DNA from: JAOPZW01 sp963788935
GTDB lineage: Bacteria; Actinomycetota; Thermoleophilia; Solirubrobacterales; Solirubrobacteraceae
Length of the DNA: 64,000 nucleotides
Direction: 5' to 3'
Assembly (NCBI GenBank): GCA_963788935.1
Contig: CAWBIM010000006.1
Span: 62,001-126,000, forward strand
The notes under the pieces were generated by a model. The model saw nothing but the letters and a program-made list of their open reading frames with translations, was not told where the DNA came from and did not search any database. A program made the translations under genes and the position numbers. Positions 26,650-35,458 of this stretch are shown in pieces; the stretch's first letter is position 1, and each line of letters opens with the position of its first letter.

Positions 26650-26906
26650 GCTAGAGCCCCCACGACACCGGCGACTGGTGCCATGTCCGACCCCATTTTG
26701 GAAGAAATGGCACTTTCGTGGTGGATTCCCGGAAAGATCTACACAGTCTCGACGTCAGTAAGCAACAATGAGCTTGTCAGCCCGTGGCGTCCTGGGGGGT
26801 GCCACGGAGACGGTCCAGGTCTGGGGGGAAGGTCGATGCAGCAGCGGAAGTCCGTCGTAGGCCGGGCGCCGGGCGCCCGAGATCCTCGCGCGCGCGGAGG
26901 GCGCGG
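26650..26906. other. Divergent intergenic region, 250 bases
   Basis: This spacer separates the hydrolase (minus) and response-regulator (plus) genes. It holds the inverted repeat above and an AT-rich patch, and otherwise nothing I can identify. I checked it for c-di-GMP, c-di-AMP and cobalamin riboswitch cores and saw none. Confidence 0.4.
26678..26713. promoter_or_regulatory. Inverted repeat in an AT-richer leader region
   Basis: GTGCCAT (26678-26684) and ATGGCAC (26707-26713) form an exact 7-bp inverted repeat with 22 bases between, inside an unusually AT-rich patch (26690-26780) upstream of the LuxR-type regulator. It may be an operator. Confidence 0.35.
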
Positions 26907-27548
26907 ATGAACATCCGGGTGCTGGTCGCCGACGACCATCCGCTCGCGCGCGCCGGGATGGTCCGGGCGCTCGCGCGCGATCCCGGCATCGAGATCGTCG
27001 GCGAGGCCGAGGACGGCCAGACGGCGCTCGACATGGCGCGCACGCTCGAGCCCGACGTGCTCGTGCTCGACCTGCGGATGCCCGGGCTCGGCGGGACCGT
27101 CGTCCTCGAGCGCCTGCGCGGCGAGCTGCCCGACGTCCGCGCGCTCGTCGTCACGGCGAGCGAGAGCCCGGAGGCCGTGCTCGACTCGGTCGCCGCGGGC
27201 GCGGCGGGCTACCTGTCCAAGGGCGCGAGCGGCGAGGAGCTGCGCCAGGCGGTCATCGCGACCTACGGCGGCGGCTCGGTCATCTCGCCCGACCTCGCCC
27301 GCCACCTCCTGCGGGAGGTCGCGGGCGCGGCCCGCGGCCAGGGCTCGTCGGTCCGGCCGGTCCTCAACGCGCGCGAGCTCGACATCCTGCGGCTCGTGTC
27401 CCGCGGCATGACCGACAACGAGATCGGCGCGGAGCTCTACCTGTCGCCGCGCACCGTGCAGAACCACCTGTCGCGGATGCGCGAGAAGATCGGCGTGCGG
27501 CGGCGCTCCGAGCTCGCGCGCTGGGCGGTCGAGCACGCGATCGTCTGA
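26907..27548 (+). CDS. NarL/LuxR-family response regulator
   Basis: A 213-residue two-domain regulator. The receiver has VLVADDHPLARAG, VLVLDLRMPGLGG (phospho-Asp), LVVTASES and YLSKGAS. The C-terminal LuxR HTH reads LNARELDILRLVSRGMTDNEIGAELYLSPRTVQNHLSRMREKIGVRRRSEL. GGAGG seven bases upstream fixes ATG 26907. No histidine kinase lies next to it, so it is an orphan. The long AT-rich leader suggests its own regulation. Confidence 0.9.
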   Translation: MNIRVLVADDHPLARAGMVRALARDPGIEIVGEAEDGQTALDMARTLEPDVLVLDLRMPGLGGTVVLERLRGELPDVRALVVTASESPEAVLDSVAAGAAGYLSKGASGEELRQAVIATYGGGSVISPDLARHLLREVAGAARGQGSSVRPVLNARELDILRLVSRGMTDNEIGAELYLSPRTVQNHLSRMREKIGVRRRSELARWAVEHAIV

Positions 27549-27566
27549 GGCGCGCCGGACGGGCGC

Positions 27567-28079
27567 TCAGCCGAAGCGGAACGCGGTCTGCGCGTGCGGG
27601 TCCTTGGCGAACGCCATGACCTTCGTCGCGCGGACGCGGAACACCCGCGCCTCGCCCGCGCCGTCGCCGTGCACGAACACGCCGTCGCCGACGTCGAAGT
27701 GCCAGACGCTGCCGTACTTGCTCTCGAGCGCGTCCGCGACGGCCTGCAGCGCGGCGGTCTCGCGGACCGGCTCGGCCTCGCCCTCGACGACGACGTCGAG
27801 GCCCTGCTGCCACGTGTTGTTGCCCGTCGTCAGGGCGACCTTCGGGCTGTGCTCGAGGTTGCGGTACTTCTGCTCCTCGTCGCCGGTCGTGAAGTGCAGC
27901 GCGTCGTCGTGCCAGACGCCGATGAGCGGCGTGACGTGCGGGCGGCCGTCGGCGCGGACCGTCGTGATCCAGTAGAGCTCGGCGCGGCCGAGCAGGTCGG
28001 TGACGTCGCGCCACGGCGTCGCCGGCGCGTCGGGAGCGCCGTAGCGGCGGTCCTGGCGGGCGGTGGGCTCATGGGTCAC
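27567..28079 (-). CDS. Pyridoxamine-5'-phosphate-oxidase-family protein
   Basis: A 170-residue split-barrel FMN/F420-binding-fold protein: RAELYWITTVRADGRPHVTPLIGVWHDDALHFTTG is the characteristic first half; KYRNLEHSPKVALTTGNN follows. Actinobacterial members often use F420 or FMN for reductions. GTG 28079 is chosen because AAGGAGG lies seven bases upstream; the 21 residues before it (PRGRHPHPTPTKEGHP) look non-coding. It converges with the LuxR-type gene. Confidence 0.82.
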   Translation of the reverse strand: MTHEPTARQDRRYGAPDAPATPWRDVTDLLGRAELYWITTVRADGRPHVTPLIGVWHDDALHFTTGDEEQKYRNLEHSPKVALTTGNNTWQQGLDVVVEGEAEPVRETAALQAVADALESKYGSVWHFDVGDGVFVHGDGAGEARVFRVRATKVMAFAKDPHAQTAFRFG

Positions 28080-28224
28080 GGGGTGTCCCTCCTTCGTCGG
28101 GGTCGGGTGGGGATGACGACCGCGCGGGGCGCGCGGACTCATCGCTGCGTGGCCGGGATCGAACGCCCGTCGTCCCCGGGGGATCCGCGGTACAGATCGC
28201 AGGCGCGCTGCCGATCACGCAGAC

Positions 28225-30117
28225 GTGCTGCGCATGCTCTTCTCCCGGGCGCTCCGTCACCGGCTCGAGCTCGTCATCGCCGTCTGCGCGATCGCGGCCG
28301 TCGTCGCCGTCGCCGGGTCGACGCGCAGCACGACCAAGACGTTCGCCCGCGGCGAGAGCTGGCGCCACGCGACGGGGTCGCTCGTGTCCCTGACCGCGCG
28401 CTCGCACGTCTGGCTCGAGGAGATCTTCGCCGGCGACCACGGGAACGATCCGGAGCGCGACATCATCGCCCCGCTGCACCGCGCGCAGCGGCTGTGCATC
28501 GCCCTGCAGTTCGGCGGCATGACGTCGATGGGCCGCGTCGAGGCCGTGCAGCCGGCGAGCCGCCCGCGCGTCGACACCCTCTGCCGCGAGCTGCGCGTGC
28601 TGCTGACCGTGACCCGCGAGCGCCTCGCCGCGCCCGACACGAGCGCCGCGGGCACGCCGATCGATGCGCGCTACGACGCCGTCTTCGTCCGCATCGAGAC
28701 GACGGCCGACCGGCTCGGCAACGAGCTCGCGGCGACCGTCCGCAGCGAGCGCCGCGGCGCGACACGCCTCAACGAGGGCCTGGTCGTCAGCCTGATCGCG
28801 CTCTTCCTCGCGATGGGCCTCATGGGCCGCCGCCACGTCCGCGAGCGGCTCGTCCGCCAGCGGCTCGAGTCGCTCGCCCGCACCGACCCCCTGACCGGGC
28901 TGGCCAACCACCGCCACTTCCACGAGCGCCTGCGCGCGGAGCTCGACCGCTCCGAGCGCGAGAGCACCGAGCTGTCGCTCGTCGTGCTCGACATCGACTA
29001 CTTCGCCACGCTGAACAACCAGCGCGGCCACCGCTTCGGCGACCGCGTGCTGACCGAGATCGCCCAGACGCTCGCCGCCGGCGTGCGCGCGAGCGACCTC
29101 GTCGCCCGCCTCGGCGGCGGCCGGTACGCGGTGCTGCTGCCCGGCTCGGCCGGCCGCGACGCGGTCGTGATCGCCGACGCCCTGCGCGCCCGCGTGGCCC
29201 AGGTGCGGCTCGACGACTCCTCCGTGACCGTCTCGGCCGGCGTCGTCGCCGTCCCGGCCGACGCCTCCGAGGCCGGCGCGCTGATCGAGGCCGCCGACGG
29301 CGCGCTGGCGTGGGCCAAGCGCGACGGCCGCGACCGCACGCGCCGCTACGACCCGGCCCACGTCCACAGCCGCTCGCTCGAGCGCCAGCGCGCGGAGATC
29401 CTCGCCCTGCTCGACGACGCCGACGCGATGCACCCGGTGTTCCAGCCGCTCGTCGCGCTCGACGGCGCCGAGGTCGCGGGCTACGAGGCGCTGACCCGCT
29501 TCCCGGGCACGCCGTTCGGGCCCGACCACTGGTTCGAGCAGGCCCGCCGCTGCGGCCTCGGCCCGGCGCTCGAGGGCCGCGCGATCGCCCTCGCGCTCGC
29601 CGCCCCGGGCCGCCCGGACGGCGCGTTCGTCTCGGTCAACGTCAGCCCGTCGGGCCTGCTGTCGCCCGAGGTCGCCGCGGCGCTGCCCGCCGACCTCGAC
29701 GGCATCGTCATCGAGCTCACCGAGAACGAGACCGCCGACGCGGCCGCGCTCGCCGGGCTGCTCGAGGACCTGCGCCACCGCGGCGCCCTGATCGCGGTCG
29801 ACGACGCGGGCGCGGGCGCCGCCGGCCTGCAGCAGCTCATGAGCGTGCGGCCGGACATCGTCAAGCTCGACCGTGGCCTGGTCGACGGCGTCGCCACCGA
29901 CCCCGTCCTCGCCGCGCTGATCGAGTGCTTCGTCGCCTTCGCCCGTCGCACCGGCACCGACGTGTGCGCCGAGGGCATCGAGAACGGCGACGACCTCGCC
30001 GCGCTCGCCGCCCTGGGCGTCCGCTACGGCCAGGGCTACGTGCTGGCCCGCCCGTCGGCCGACTGGGTCGGCGTCGACGCCGCCGCGGTCCTCGCGCTCG
30101 ACGCGGCGCTGACGTAG
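28225..30117 (+). CDS. Membrane protein with degenerate GGDEF and intact EAL domains
   Basis: A 630-residue c-di-GMP protein. TM1 lies at 16-35, an extracytoplasmic helical domain to about 182, and TM2 at 185-203. The GGDEF domain (about 215-370) keeps DPLTGLANH and VLDIDYFATLNNQRGH, but the active-site loop is GGGRY at 297-301 in place of GGDEF, so cyclase activity is unlikely. The EAL domain keeps GYEALTRF, VNVSP, ELTENET, AVDDAG, VKLDRG and AEGIE, so phosphodiesterase activity is plausible. The usual DDFGTG is DDAGAG. GTG 28225 or ATG 28234 may be the start. Confidence 0.88.
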   Translation: MLRMLFSRALRHRLELVIAVCAIAAVVAVAGSTRSTTKTFARGESWRHATGSLVSLTARSHVWLEEIFAGDHGNDPERDIIAPLHRAQRLCIALQFGGMTSMGRVEAVQPASRPRVDTLCRELRVLLTVTRERLAAPDTSAAGTPIDARYDAVFVRIETTADRLGNELAATVRSERRGATRLNEGLVVSLIALFLAMGLMGRRHVRERLVRQRLESLARTDPLTGLANHRHFHERLRAELDRSERESTELSLVVLDIDYFATLNNQRGHRFGDRVLTEIAQTLAAGVRASDLVARLGGGRYAVLLPGSAGRDAVVIADALRARVAQVRLDDSSVTVSAGVVAVPADASEAGALIEAADGALAWAKRDGRDRTRRYDPAHVHSRSLERQRAEILALLDDADAMHPVFQPLVALDGAEVAGYEALTRFPGTPFGPDHWFEQARRCGLGPALEGRAIALALAAPGRPDGAFVSVNVSPSGLLSPEVAAALPADLDGIVIELTENETADAAALAGLLEDLRHRGALIAVDDAGAGAAGLQQLMSVRPDIVKLDRGLVDGVATDPVLAALIECFVAFARRTGTDVCAEGIENGDDLAALAALGVRYGQGYVLARPSADWVGVDAAAVLALDAALT

Positions 30118-30125
30118 CGCGCGGC

Positions 30126-31247
<1,122 letters not shown>

Positions 31248-31341
31248 CGTGTACTCCCCCTTCGCCACGGACGCAGCGTAACCCGCGCCCGCGCCCGGCC
31301 CCGCAGGACGGCGTGCGGCGGCGGCTGGTAGTCCTGTGGCC

Positions 31342-32301
31342 ATGGCCGGCGAGGGAGACGGGCACGAGAGCACCGCGGCGATCCTCGCCGCCTTCGTCGC
31401 CAACCTCGGCATCGCCGCGACGAAGTTCGCCGGCTTCCTCGTGACCGGCTCGTCGTCGCTGCTCGCGGAGTCGATCCACTCCGTCGCGGACTCGAGCAAC
31501 CAGGGCCTGCTGTTCCTCGGCGGGCGCCAGGCGGCCCGGCCGCCGGACGAGCTGCACCAGTTCGGCCACGGCCGCGTGCGCTACTTCTGGGCCTTCGTCG
31601 TGGCGGTCGTGCTGTTCACGCTCGGCGGCCTGTTCTCGGCCTACGAGGGCTACCACAAGATCGTCGACCCGCACGAGATCGACTCGCCCGTGGTGGCCGT
31701 GGCGATCCTCGCCGTCGCGATGGTCTTCGAGGGCTTCGCGCTGCGGACCGCGGCCCGCCACGCCCGGCCGGCGCGCGGGACTCGCACCTGGGTGCGCTAC
31801 ATCCGCGAGTCGCGCAGCCCGGAGCTCCCGGTGCTCCTGCTCGAGGACTCGGGCGCCCTGCTCGGTCTCACGCTGGCGATGCTCGGCGTGCTCCTCGCGC
31901 TCGTCACCGGCGAGCCGGTCTTCGACGGCATCGGGACGCTCGCGATCGGCGTGCTCCTGCTGTCGATCGGGGTCGTGCTCGCGATCGAGATGCGCAGCCT
32001 GCTCATCGGGGAGTCCGCGTCGCCCGCGCTCCAGCGCCAGATCGAGGACGCGTTCGCCGCGGGGCCCGAGGTCCGGCGCGTCATCCACGTGCTCACCCAG
32101 CACATCGGGCCCGAGGAGCTGCTCGTCGCGGCCAAGATCGAGTTCGACCCGGGGCTGACCACCCGCGCGCTCGTCGACGCGGTCAACGCGTGCGAGCGGC
32201 GCGTGCGCGCGACGGCGGGGGTCGCGGACGCGCGCATCTACGTGGAGCCCGACATCGGGCCGCGCGAGAGCGTCGCCGAGGCGGGGCCGAGCCGAACCTG
32301 A
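31342..32301 (+). CDS. Cation diffusion facilitator (CDF) transporter
   Basis: A 319-residue CDF protein with six membrane helices and a C-terminal cytoplasmic domain. AESIHSVADSSNQ on helix 2 contains the HxxxD metal site, LLEDSGALLG on helix 5 is the second half, and the C-terminal AKIEFDPGLTTRALVDAVNACERRVR is the ferredoxin-like domain. The QAARPPDELHQFGHGR loop after helix 2 is conserved. The pattern is closest to the ZNT9-like branch. The metal is not predictable. ATG 31336 is an alternative. Confidence 0.9.
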   Translation: MAGEGDGHESTAAILAAFVANLGIAATKFAGFLVTGSSSLLAESIHSVADSSNQGLLFLGGRQAARPPDELHQFGHGRVRYFWAFVVAVVLFTLGGLFSAYEGYHKIVDPHEIDSPVVAVAILAVAMVFEGFALRTAARHARPARGTRTWVRYIRESRSPELPVLLLEDSGALLGLTLAMLGVLLALVTGEPVFDGIGTLAIGVLLLSIGVVLAIEMRSLLIGESASPALQRQIEDAFAAGPEVRRVIHVLTQHIGPEELLVAAKIEFDPGLTTRALVDAVNACERRVRATAGVADARIYVEPDIGPRESVAEAGPSRT

Positions 32302-32323
32302 GACCGGCCCCCGGCCTCCCGCC

Positions 32324-32659
32324 TCAGCCGCCGGCGTGCGCCGCGAGCGAGCCCTTCTTCTCCGCGCCGCCCGGCAGCGCGTCGTAGACGGTGATGTCCG
32401 AGGCCGAGAAGAGGTCGTCGGCCACGGCCAGCACGGCCTTGACGTGGTCGCTCTCGAGGTGGGCGGCCAGCAGCTCGCGGGACTCCCAGCGCTCGATGAA
32501 CGCGAGCTTGCGCGGGTCGTCGTTGCCGCGGTGCAGGGCGTAGAGGATGCAGCCGTCCTCGGCGTGCGTGGGCTCGACCAGCGCCTGGAACGCGGCCGTC
32601 GCCTCGTCCTCCTTCCCGTCCCGCGCGACGAACGCTCCCACGACGACGACTTCGGACAT
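32324..32659 (-). CDS. Antibiotic-biosynthesis-monooxygenase (ABM) domain protein
   Basis: A 111-residue dimeric ferredoxin-like ABM protein: VVVGAFVARDGKEDEATAAFQALVEPTHAEDGCILYALHRGNDDPRKLAFIERWESRELLAAHLESDHV shows the full family pattern (split here by function: first strand, long helix, GC-Y-L-H strand, ERW-S strand). Members are heme- or quinone-modifying enzymes or have unknown roles. GGAGGAG lies seven bases before the ATG. It is divergent from a VOC gene with a 70-base shared spacer and converges with the CDF gene. Confidence 0.85.
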   Translation of the reverse strand: MSEVVVVGAFVARDGKEDEATAAFQALVEPTHAEDGCILYALHRGNDDPRKLAFIERWESRELLAAHLESDHVKAVLAVADDLFSASDITVYDALPGGAEKKGSLAAHAGG

Positions 32660-32729
32660 ACGATGCTCCTCCGAGGGTTGGGGTCGCGCATCGTATGCGC
32701 TCGCGGCCGAGGCGGACGGAGGAACGCGG

Positions 32730-33194
32730 ATGGGCAGTCAGATCAATCACGTCAGCATCAACGCGCGCGATCTGCGGGAGTCGGTCGACTTCTACGTGGA
32801 GCTGCTCGGCGCCGAGCCGATCGCGACGCCGAACTTCGGCTTCCCCGTCCAGTGGCTCGCGCTGGGCGACACGCAGCTGCACCTGTTCCAGAAGGACGTC
32901 CAGCCGCTGAGCCACCACCACCTCGGCATCACGGTCGAGGACGTCGAGCCCGTCTACCGCGCCGCCGACCGCCGCGACGCGTTCGACCGCGAGGCGTTCG
33001 GCAACCACCTCGTCGAGCTCCCGGGCGACCTCGTCCAGCTCTACCTGCGCGACCCGGCCGGCAACCTCGTGGAGATCGACCACGTCGGCGTCGACCGGCT
33101 GCCTGAAGAGCTGCGCGCGCAGCTCGTCCGCCTGCAGGACACGAACCCGCAGGACGACGAGAACATGAGCGCGCGGCTGTTCGTGGCCGGCTGA
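32730..33194 (+). CDS. VOC-family protein
   Basis: A 154-residue single VOC module pair: INHVSINARDLRESVDFYVELLGAEPI, then LALGDTQLHLFQKD, HHHLGITVEDVEPVY and LVQLYLRDPAGNLVEIDHVG. Metal ligands His, His and Glu are in the usual places. CGGAGG lies six to seven bases before the ATG. A small-molecule isomerase, dioxygenase or resistance role is possible. The divergent ABM gene may be functionally linked. Confidence 0.85.
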   Translation: MGSQINHVSINARDLRESVDFYVELLGAEPIATPNFGFPVQWLALGDTQLHLFQKDVQPLSHHHLGITVEDVEPVYRAADRRDAFDREAFGNHLVELPGDLVQLYLRDPAGNLVEIDHVGVDRLPEELRAQLVRLQDTNPQDDENMSARLFVAG

Positions 33195-33198
33195 AGAC

Positions 33199-33215
33199 TC
33201 AGCGTTCTCTCAGCC
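33199..33215 (+). promoter_or_regulatory. CTCAGC direct repeat with 11-base period
   Basis: Two CTCAGC units start 11 bases apart, the spacing typical of OmpR/PhoB-type sites, about 75 bases before the USP-like gene. Weak evidence. Confidence 0.25.
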
Positions 33216-33286
33216 TCCGTTCATCGCGCCGTGAGGTCCGCGCGGGATCTTCGTCGGGCACCGCCCACCGAACGAAGGAGCGCCTC

Positions 33287-33742
33287 ATGGCCGTCCCGCC
33301 CACCCCCCGGTGCGTCCTCGTCATTTCCAACGAGACCGTGCAGGCGGACGTCCTGCACGACACGATCGTCGCCCAGGCGGGCGCCGCCGAGGTGCTCGTC
33401 GTGGCGCCGGCGCTCAACAGCCGCCTGCGGCACTGGATGTCCGACGAGGACCCCGCGCGCCGCGCGGCCGAACGGCGCCTCGCCGGGTGCGTGAGCGCGC
33501 TCGCCGTCGCGGGCGTGCACGTCGACGGCTGGGTGGGCGACGCCGACCCGCTCGTGGCGATCGAGGACGCGCTCGCCGTGTTCCCCGCCGACGAGATCCT
33601 CGTCGCGACGCACCCCGAGGCGCACTCGAACTGGCTCGCCCACGACCTCGTCGCCCGGGCGTGCGCACGGTTCTCGCTGCCTGTCGTCCACCTCGTCGTC
33701 GAGGACGCCGGGGTGCGCGAGCCGGTGCTCGTGGCCGCGTAG
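33287..33742 (+). CDS. Universal-stress-protein-like (Rossmann) protein
   Basis: A 151-residue alpha/beta protein. CVLVISNETVQADVLHDTIV, AEVLVVAPALNSRLRHWMSDEDPARRAAERRL, GVHVDGWVGDADPLVAIEDALAVFPADEILVAT and LPVVHLVVED follow the strand order of UspA-fold proteins, a type common in actinobacteria. The classical ATP-binding GxxGxxxxG motif is absent. It could store or sense a nucleotide in another way, or only be structural. A CCGCCCTC/GAGGGCGG hairpin follows the stop. Confidence 0.7.
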   Translation: MAVPPTPRCVLVISNETVQADVLHDTIVAQAGAAEVLVVAPALNSRLRHWMSDEDPARRAAERRLAGCVSALAVAGVHVDGWVGDADPLVAIEDALAVFPADEILVATHPEAHSNWLAHDLVARACARFSLPVVHLVVEDAGVREPVLVAA

Positions 33743-33763
33743 CCCCCCGGCGCGGCCCGGGCA

Positions 33764-33779
33764 CCGCCCTCGAGGGCGG
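33764..33779. terminator. Hairpin after the USP-like gene
   Basis: A perfect 16-base palindrome, CCGCCCTCGAGGGCGG, 22 bases after the stop, can form a 6-bp stem with a TCGA loop. It has no U-tract. Confidence 0.45.
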
Positions 33780-33832
33780 CGGTGGGGCCGGGCGGGGCGG
33801 GCGGGGTCATACGTCGGACGTACCATGGCGCC

Positions 33833-34441
33833 ATGGCCGCCGATCCCGCTCCGCCCGCGCCCGGCCCGTACCTGCAGACCGTGTCGGGCCGGTTCGTCAA
33901 CCCGTTCGACCCCGACCCCGCGCAGCTCGACCCGGGCGACATCGCGTGCGCGCTCGCGAACGTGTGCCGCTTCGGCGGCCACTGCCGGCCGTTCTACTCC
34001 GTCGCCCAGCACTCCGTGATCGTCTCGCGCCTCGTCGAGGAGCGCGGGGGCGACGCCGAGGACGTGTTCGCCGCGCTCATGCACGACGCGGCCGAGGCGT
34101 ACCTCGGCGACATGCCGCACCCGATCAAGCACCGCAGCCCGCTCGGCGCGGCCTTCAAGGCGGCCGAGGACCACCTCGAGCAGGCGATCCGCGCGCGCTT
34201 CGGGATCCGCGCCGGCGTCCCCGCGATCAAGCCCGCCGACCGCGCGCTGCTCGCCACGGAGCGCCGCGCCGTCAGCGCCGAGAGCTGGCACTGGCCCGAG
34301 CTCGACGGGATCGAGCCGCTCGACCTCGAGCTCGAGGCGTGGTCGCCGGCGGAGGCCGAGCGGGCGTTCGCCGAGCGCTTCGCCGAGCTCCAGGAGCGCC
34401 GCGGGGCGGGGTCCGGCGCCGAGCGCGCGGACGCCAAATAG
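33833..34441 (+). CDS. HD-domain hydrolase (YfbR-like)
   Basis: A 202-residue HD-superfamily phosphohydrolase. The first His is in FYSVAQHSVIVSRL, the HD pair in AALMHDAAEAYLGDMPHPIKH, and the last Asp in IKPADRALLATERRA. The set H...HD...D is complete, so metal-dependent hydrolysis is expected, most like the YfbR 5'-deoxynucleotidase group. The ATG at 33833 starts the conserved part; an in-frame upstream ATG (33782) would add 17 residues. A hairpin directly follows the stop. Confidence 0.85.
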   Translation: MAADPAPPAPGPYLQTVSGRFVNPFDPDPAQLDPGDIACALANVCRFGGHCRPFYSVAQHSVIVSRLVEERGGDAEDVFAALMHDAAEAYLGDMPHPIKHRSPLGAAFKAAEDHLEQAIRARFGIRAGVPAIKPADRALLATERRAVSAESWHWPELDGIEPLDLELEAWSPAEAERAFAERFAELQERRGAGSGAERADAK

Positions 34442-34442
34442 C

Positions 34443-34465
34443 GCCGCGGAAGAATTTCTTCGCGG
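34443..34465 (+). terminator. Hairpin after the HD gene
   Basis: CCGCGGAAGAA and TTCTTCGCGG pair around a single T, with one bulged G, starting two bases after the HD stop codon. Confidence 0.5.
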
Positions 34466-34504
34466 GTCGGCCAACCTTCGCCGGGGGCCCGCGTCTCTAC
34501 CCAT

Positions 34505-34523
34505 GTCGGGCAGGCTGCCCGAC
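34505..34523. terminator. Perfect hairpin between convergent genes
   Basis: GTCGGGCA and TGCCCGAC form an exact 8-bp stem with a 3-base loop in the HD/APH convergent spacer. Confidence 0.55.
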
Positions 34524-34537
34524 GATCCGGGGGGATC

Positions 34538-34583
34538 TTCGGGAGGTGGGCGCCGCTCGCACCGGCGCCCGCCTTTCCCGAAC
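34538..34583 (-). terminator. Long hairpin directly after the APH-type gene
   Basis: TTCGGGAGGTGGGCGCC (left) and GGCGCCCGCCTTTCCCGAA (right) pair over about 17 bp with small mismatches and a 9-10-base loop; the right arm abuts the APH stop codon. Confidence 0.6.
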
Positions 34584-35447
34584 TCACGCAGCGAGGATCT
34601 GGGCGATCGTCCGCTGCGCCAGCGTCACGAAGGCCGGGTTCGTCTCGGCGTAGTACGGGACGATCATCACCGCCTGATGGAGCGCGATGCCGCGCGCCCG
34701 CTCCCAGGCGCCGTCGTCGACCGCGAGTGCCGCGCGGAACGCCGCGCGTCCGGCCGGCCCGAAGACCGCCCATGCCGCGATGACGTCCGTCGCCGGGTCG
34801 CCGGCGCCCGCGCCGCCGAAGTCGATGACCGCGTGCAGGCGGCCGTCGCGGACGAGCAGGTTCGGGCGCAGGAGGTCGCCGTGGATCCACGTGGCCGCGC
34901 CGTCCCACACCGGCGCCTCGAGCGCGCGCTCCCAGGCCGCGGCGACCGCGGCGGCGTCGATTGCGCCGGCGGCCGCGGCGATCGCGGCGCGCGTCATCTC
35001 GTCGAGCTCGGCCAGCGGCCGGCGGCCCGCGGGCGGCGTGCCCTCGACCGGGATCGCCCGCAGCGCCGTCACGAACGCGGCGAGCGCCGCGGCCGCGGCG
35101 GGCTCGTCGGCGACGTCGTCGTCGTAGGGCGCGCCCGGGATCCAGCGGAAGACGGACCACGGCAGGGGATAGGCCGCGTCGGGCTCGCCCCGCGCGACCG
35201 GCTCGGGCACTCGCAGCGGGAGCCGGGGCGCGAGCCACGGCAGCCAGCGCTCCTCGCGCTCGAGGTCGGCGGCCCAATGCGGGAGCAGCGGCAGCCGCGC
35301 GTAGAGCTCATCGCCGAGCCGGAAGATCGCGTTCACCGTGCCGGTCGAGCGCACGCGGCGGACCGGCAGCGCCGCCCACGCCGGGAACTGCGCCGCGACG
35401 AGCCGGGCGACGAGCGCCGCGTCGACCGCGACCTCGTCGGGGTGCAT
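34584..35447 (-). CDS. Aminoglycoside-phosphotransferase-family kinase
   Basis: A 287-residue APH-fold kinase, intact. The N-terminal lobe has STGTVNAIFRLGDELYARLP; the WSVFRWIPGAPYDDD hinge follows. The catalytic loop is TWIHGDLLRPNLLVRDGRLHAVIDFGGAGAGDPATDV with HGD, N and the DFG-like Asp. Homologues phosphorylate antibiotics or metabolites; no evidence here for either. It is distinct from the APH-type gene near 18 kb. It is 11 bases downstream of the TcuA-like gene on the same strand. Confidence 0.88.
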   Translation of the reverse strand: MHPDEVAVDAALVARLVAAQFPAWAALPVRRVRSTGTVNAIFRLGDELYARLPLLPHWAADLEREERWLPWLAPRLPLRVPEPVARGEPDAAYPLPWSVFRWIPGAPYDDDVADEPAAAAALAAFVTALRAIPVEGTPPAGRRPLAELDEMTRAAIAAAAGAIDAAAVAAAWERALEAPVWDGAATWIHGDLLRPNLLVRDGRLHAVIDFGGAGAGDPATDVIAAWAVFGPAGRAAFRAALAVDDGAWERARGIALHQAVMIVPYYAETNPAFVTLAQRTIAQILAA

Positions 35448-35458
35448 CCGGGCGGGCG

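Noticed and set aside
26780..26900. Possible riboswitch before the LuxR regulator
   Set aside because: No core motif of c-di-GMP, c-di-AMP or cobalamin riboswitches could be read.
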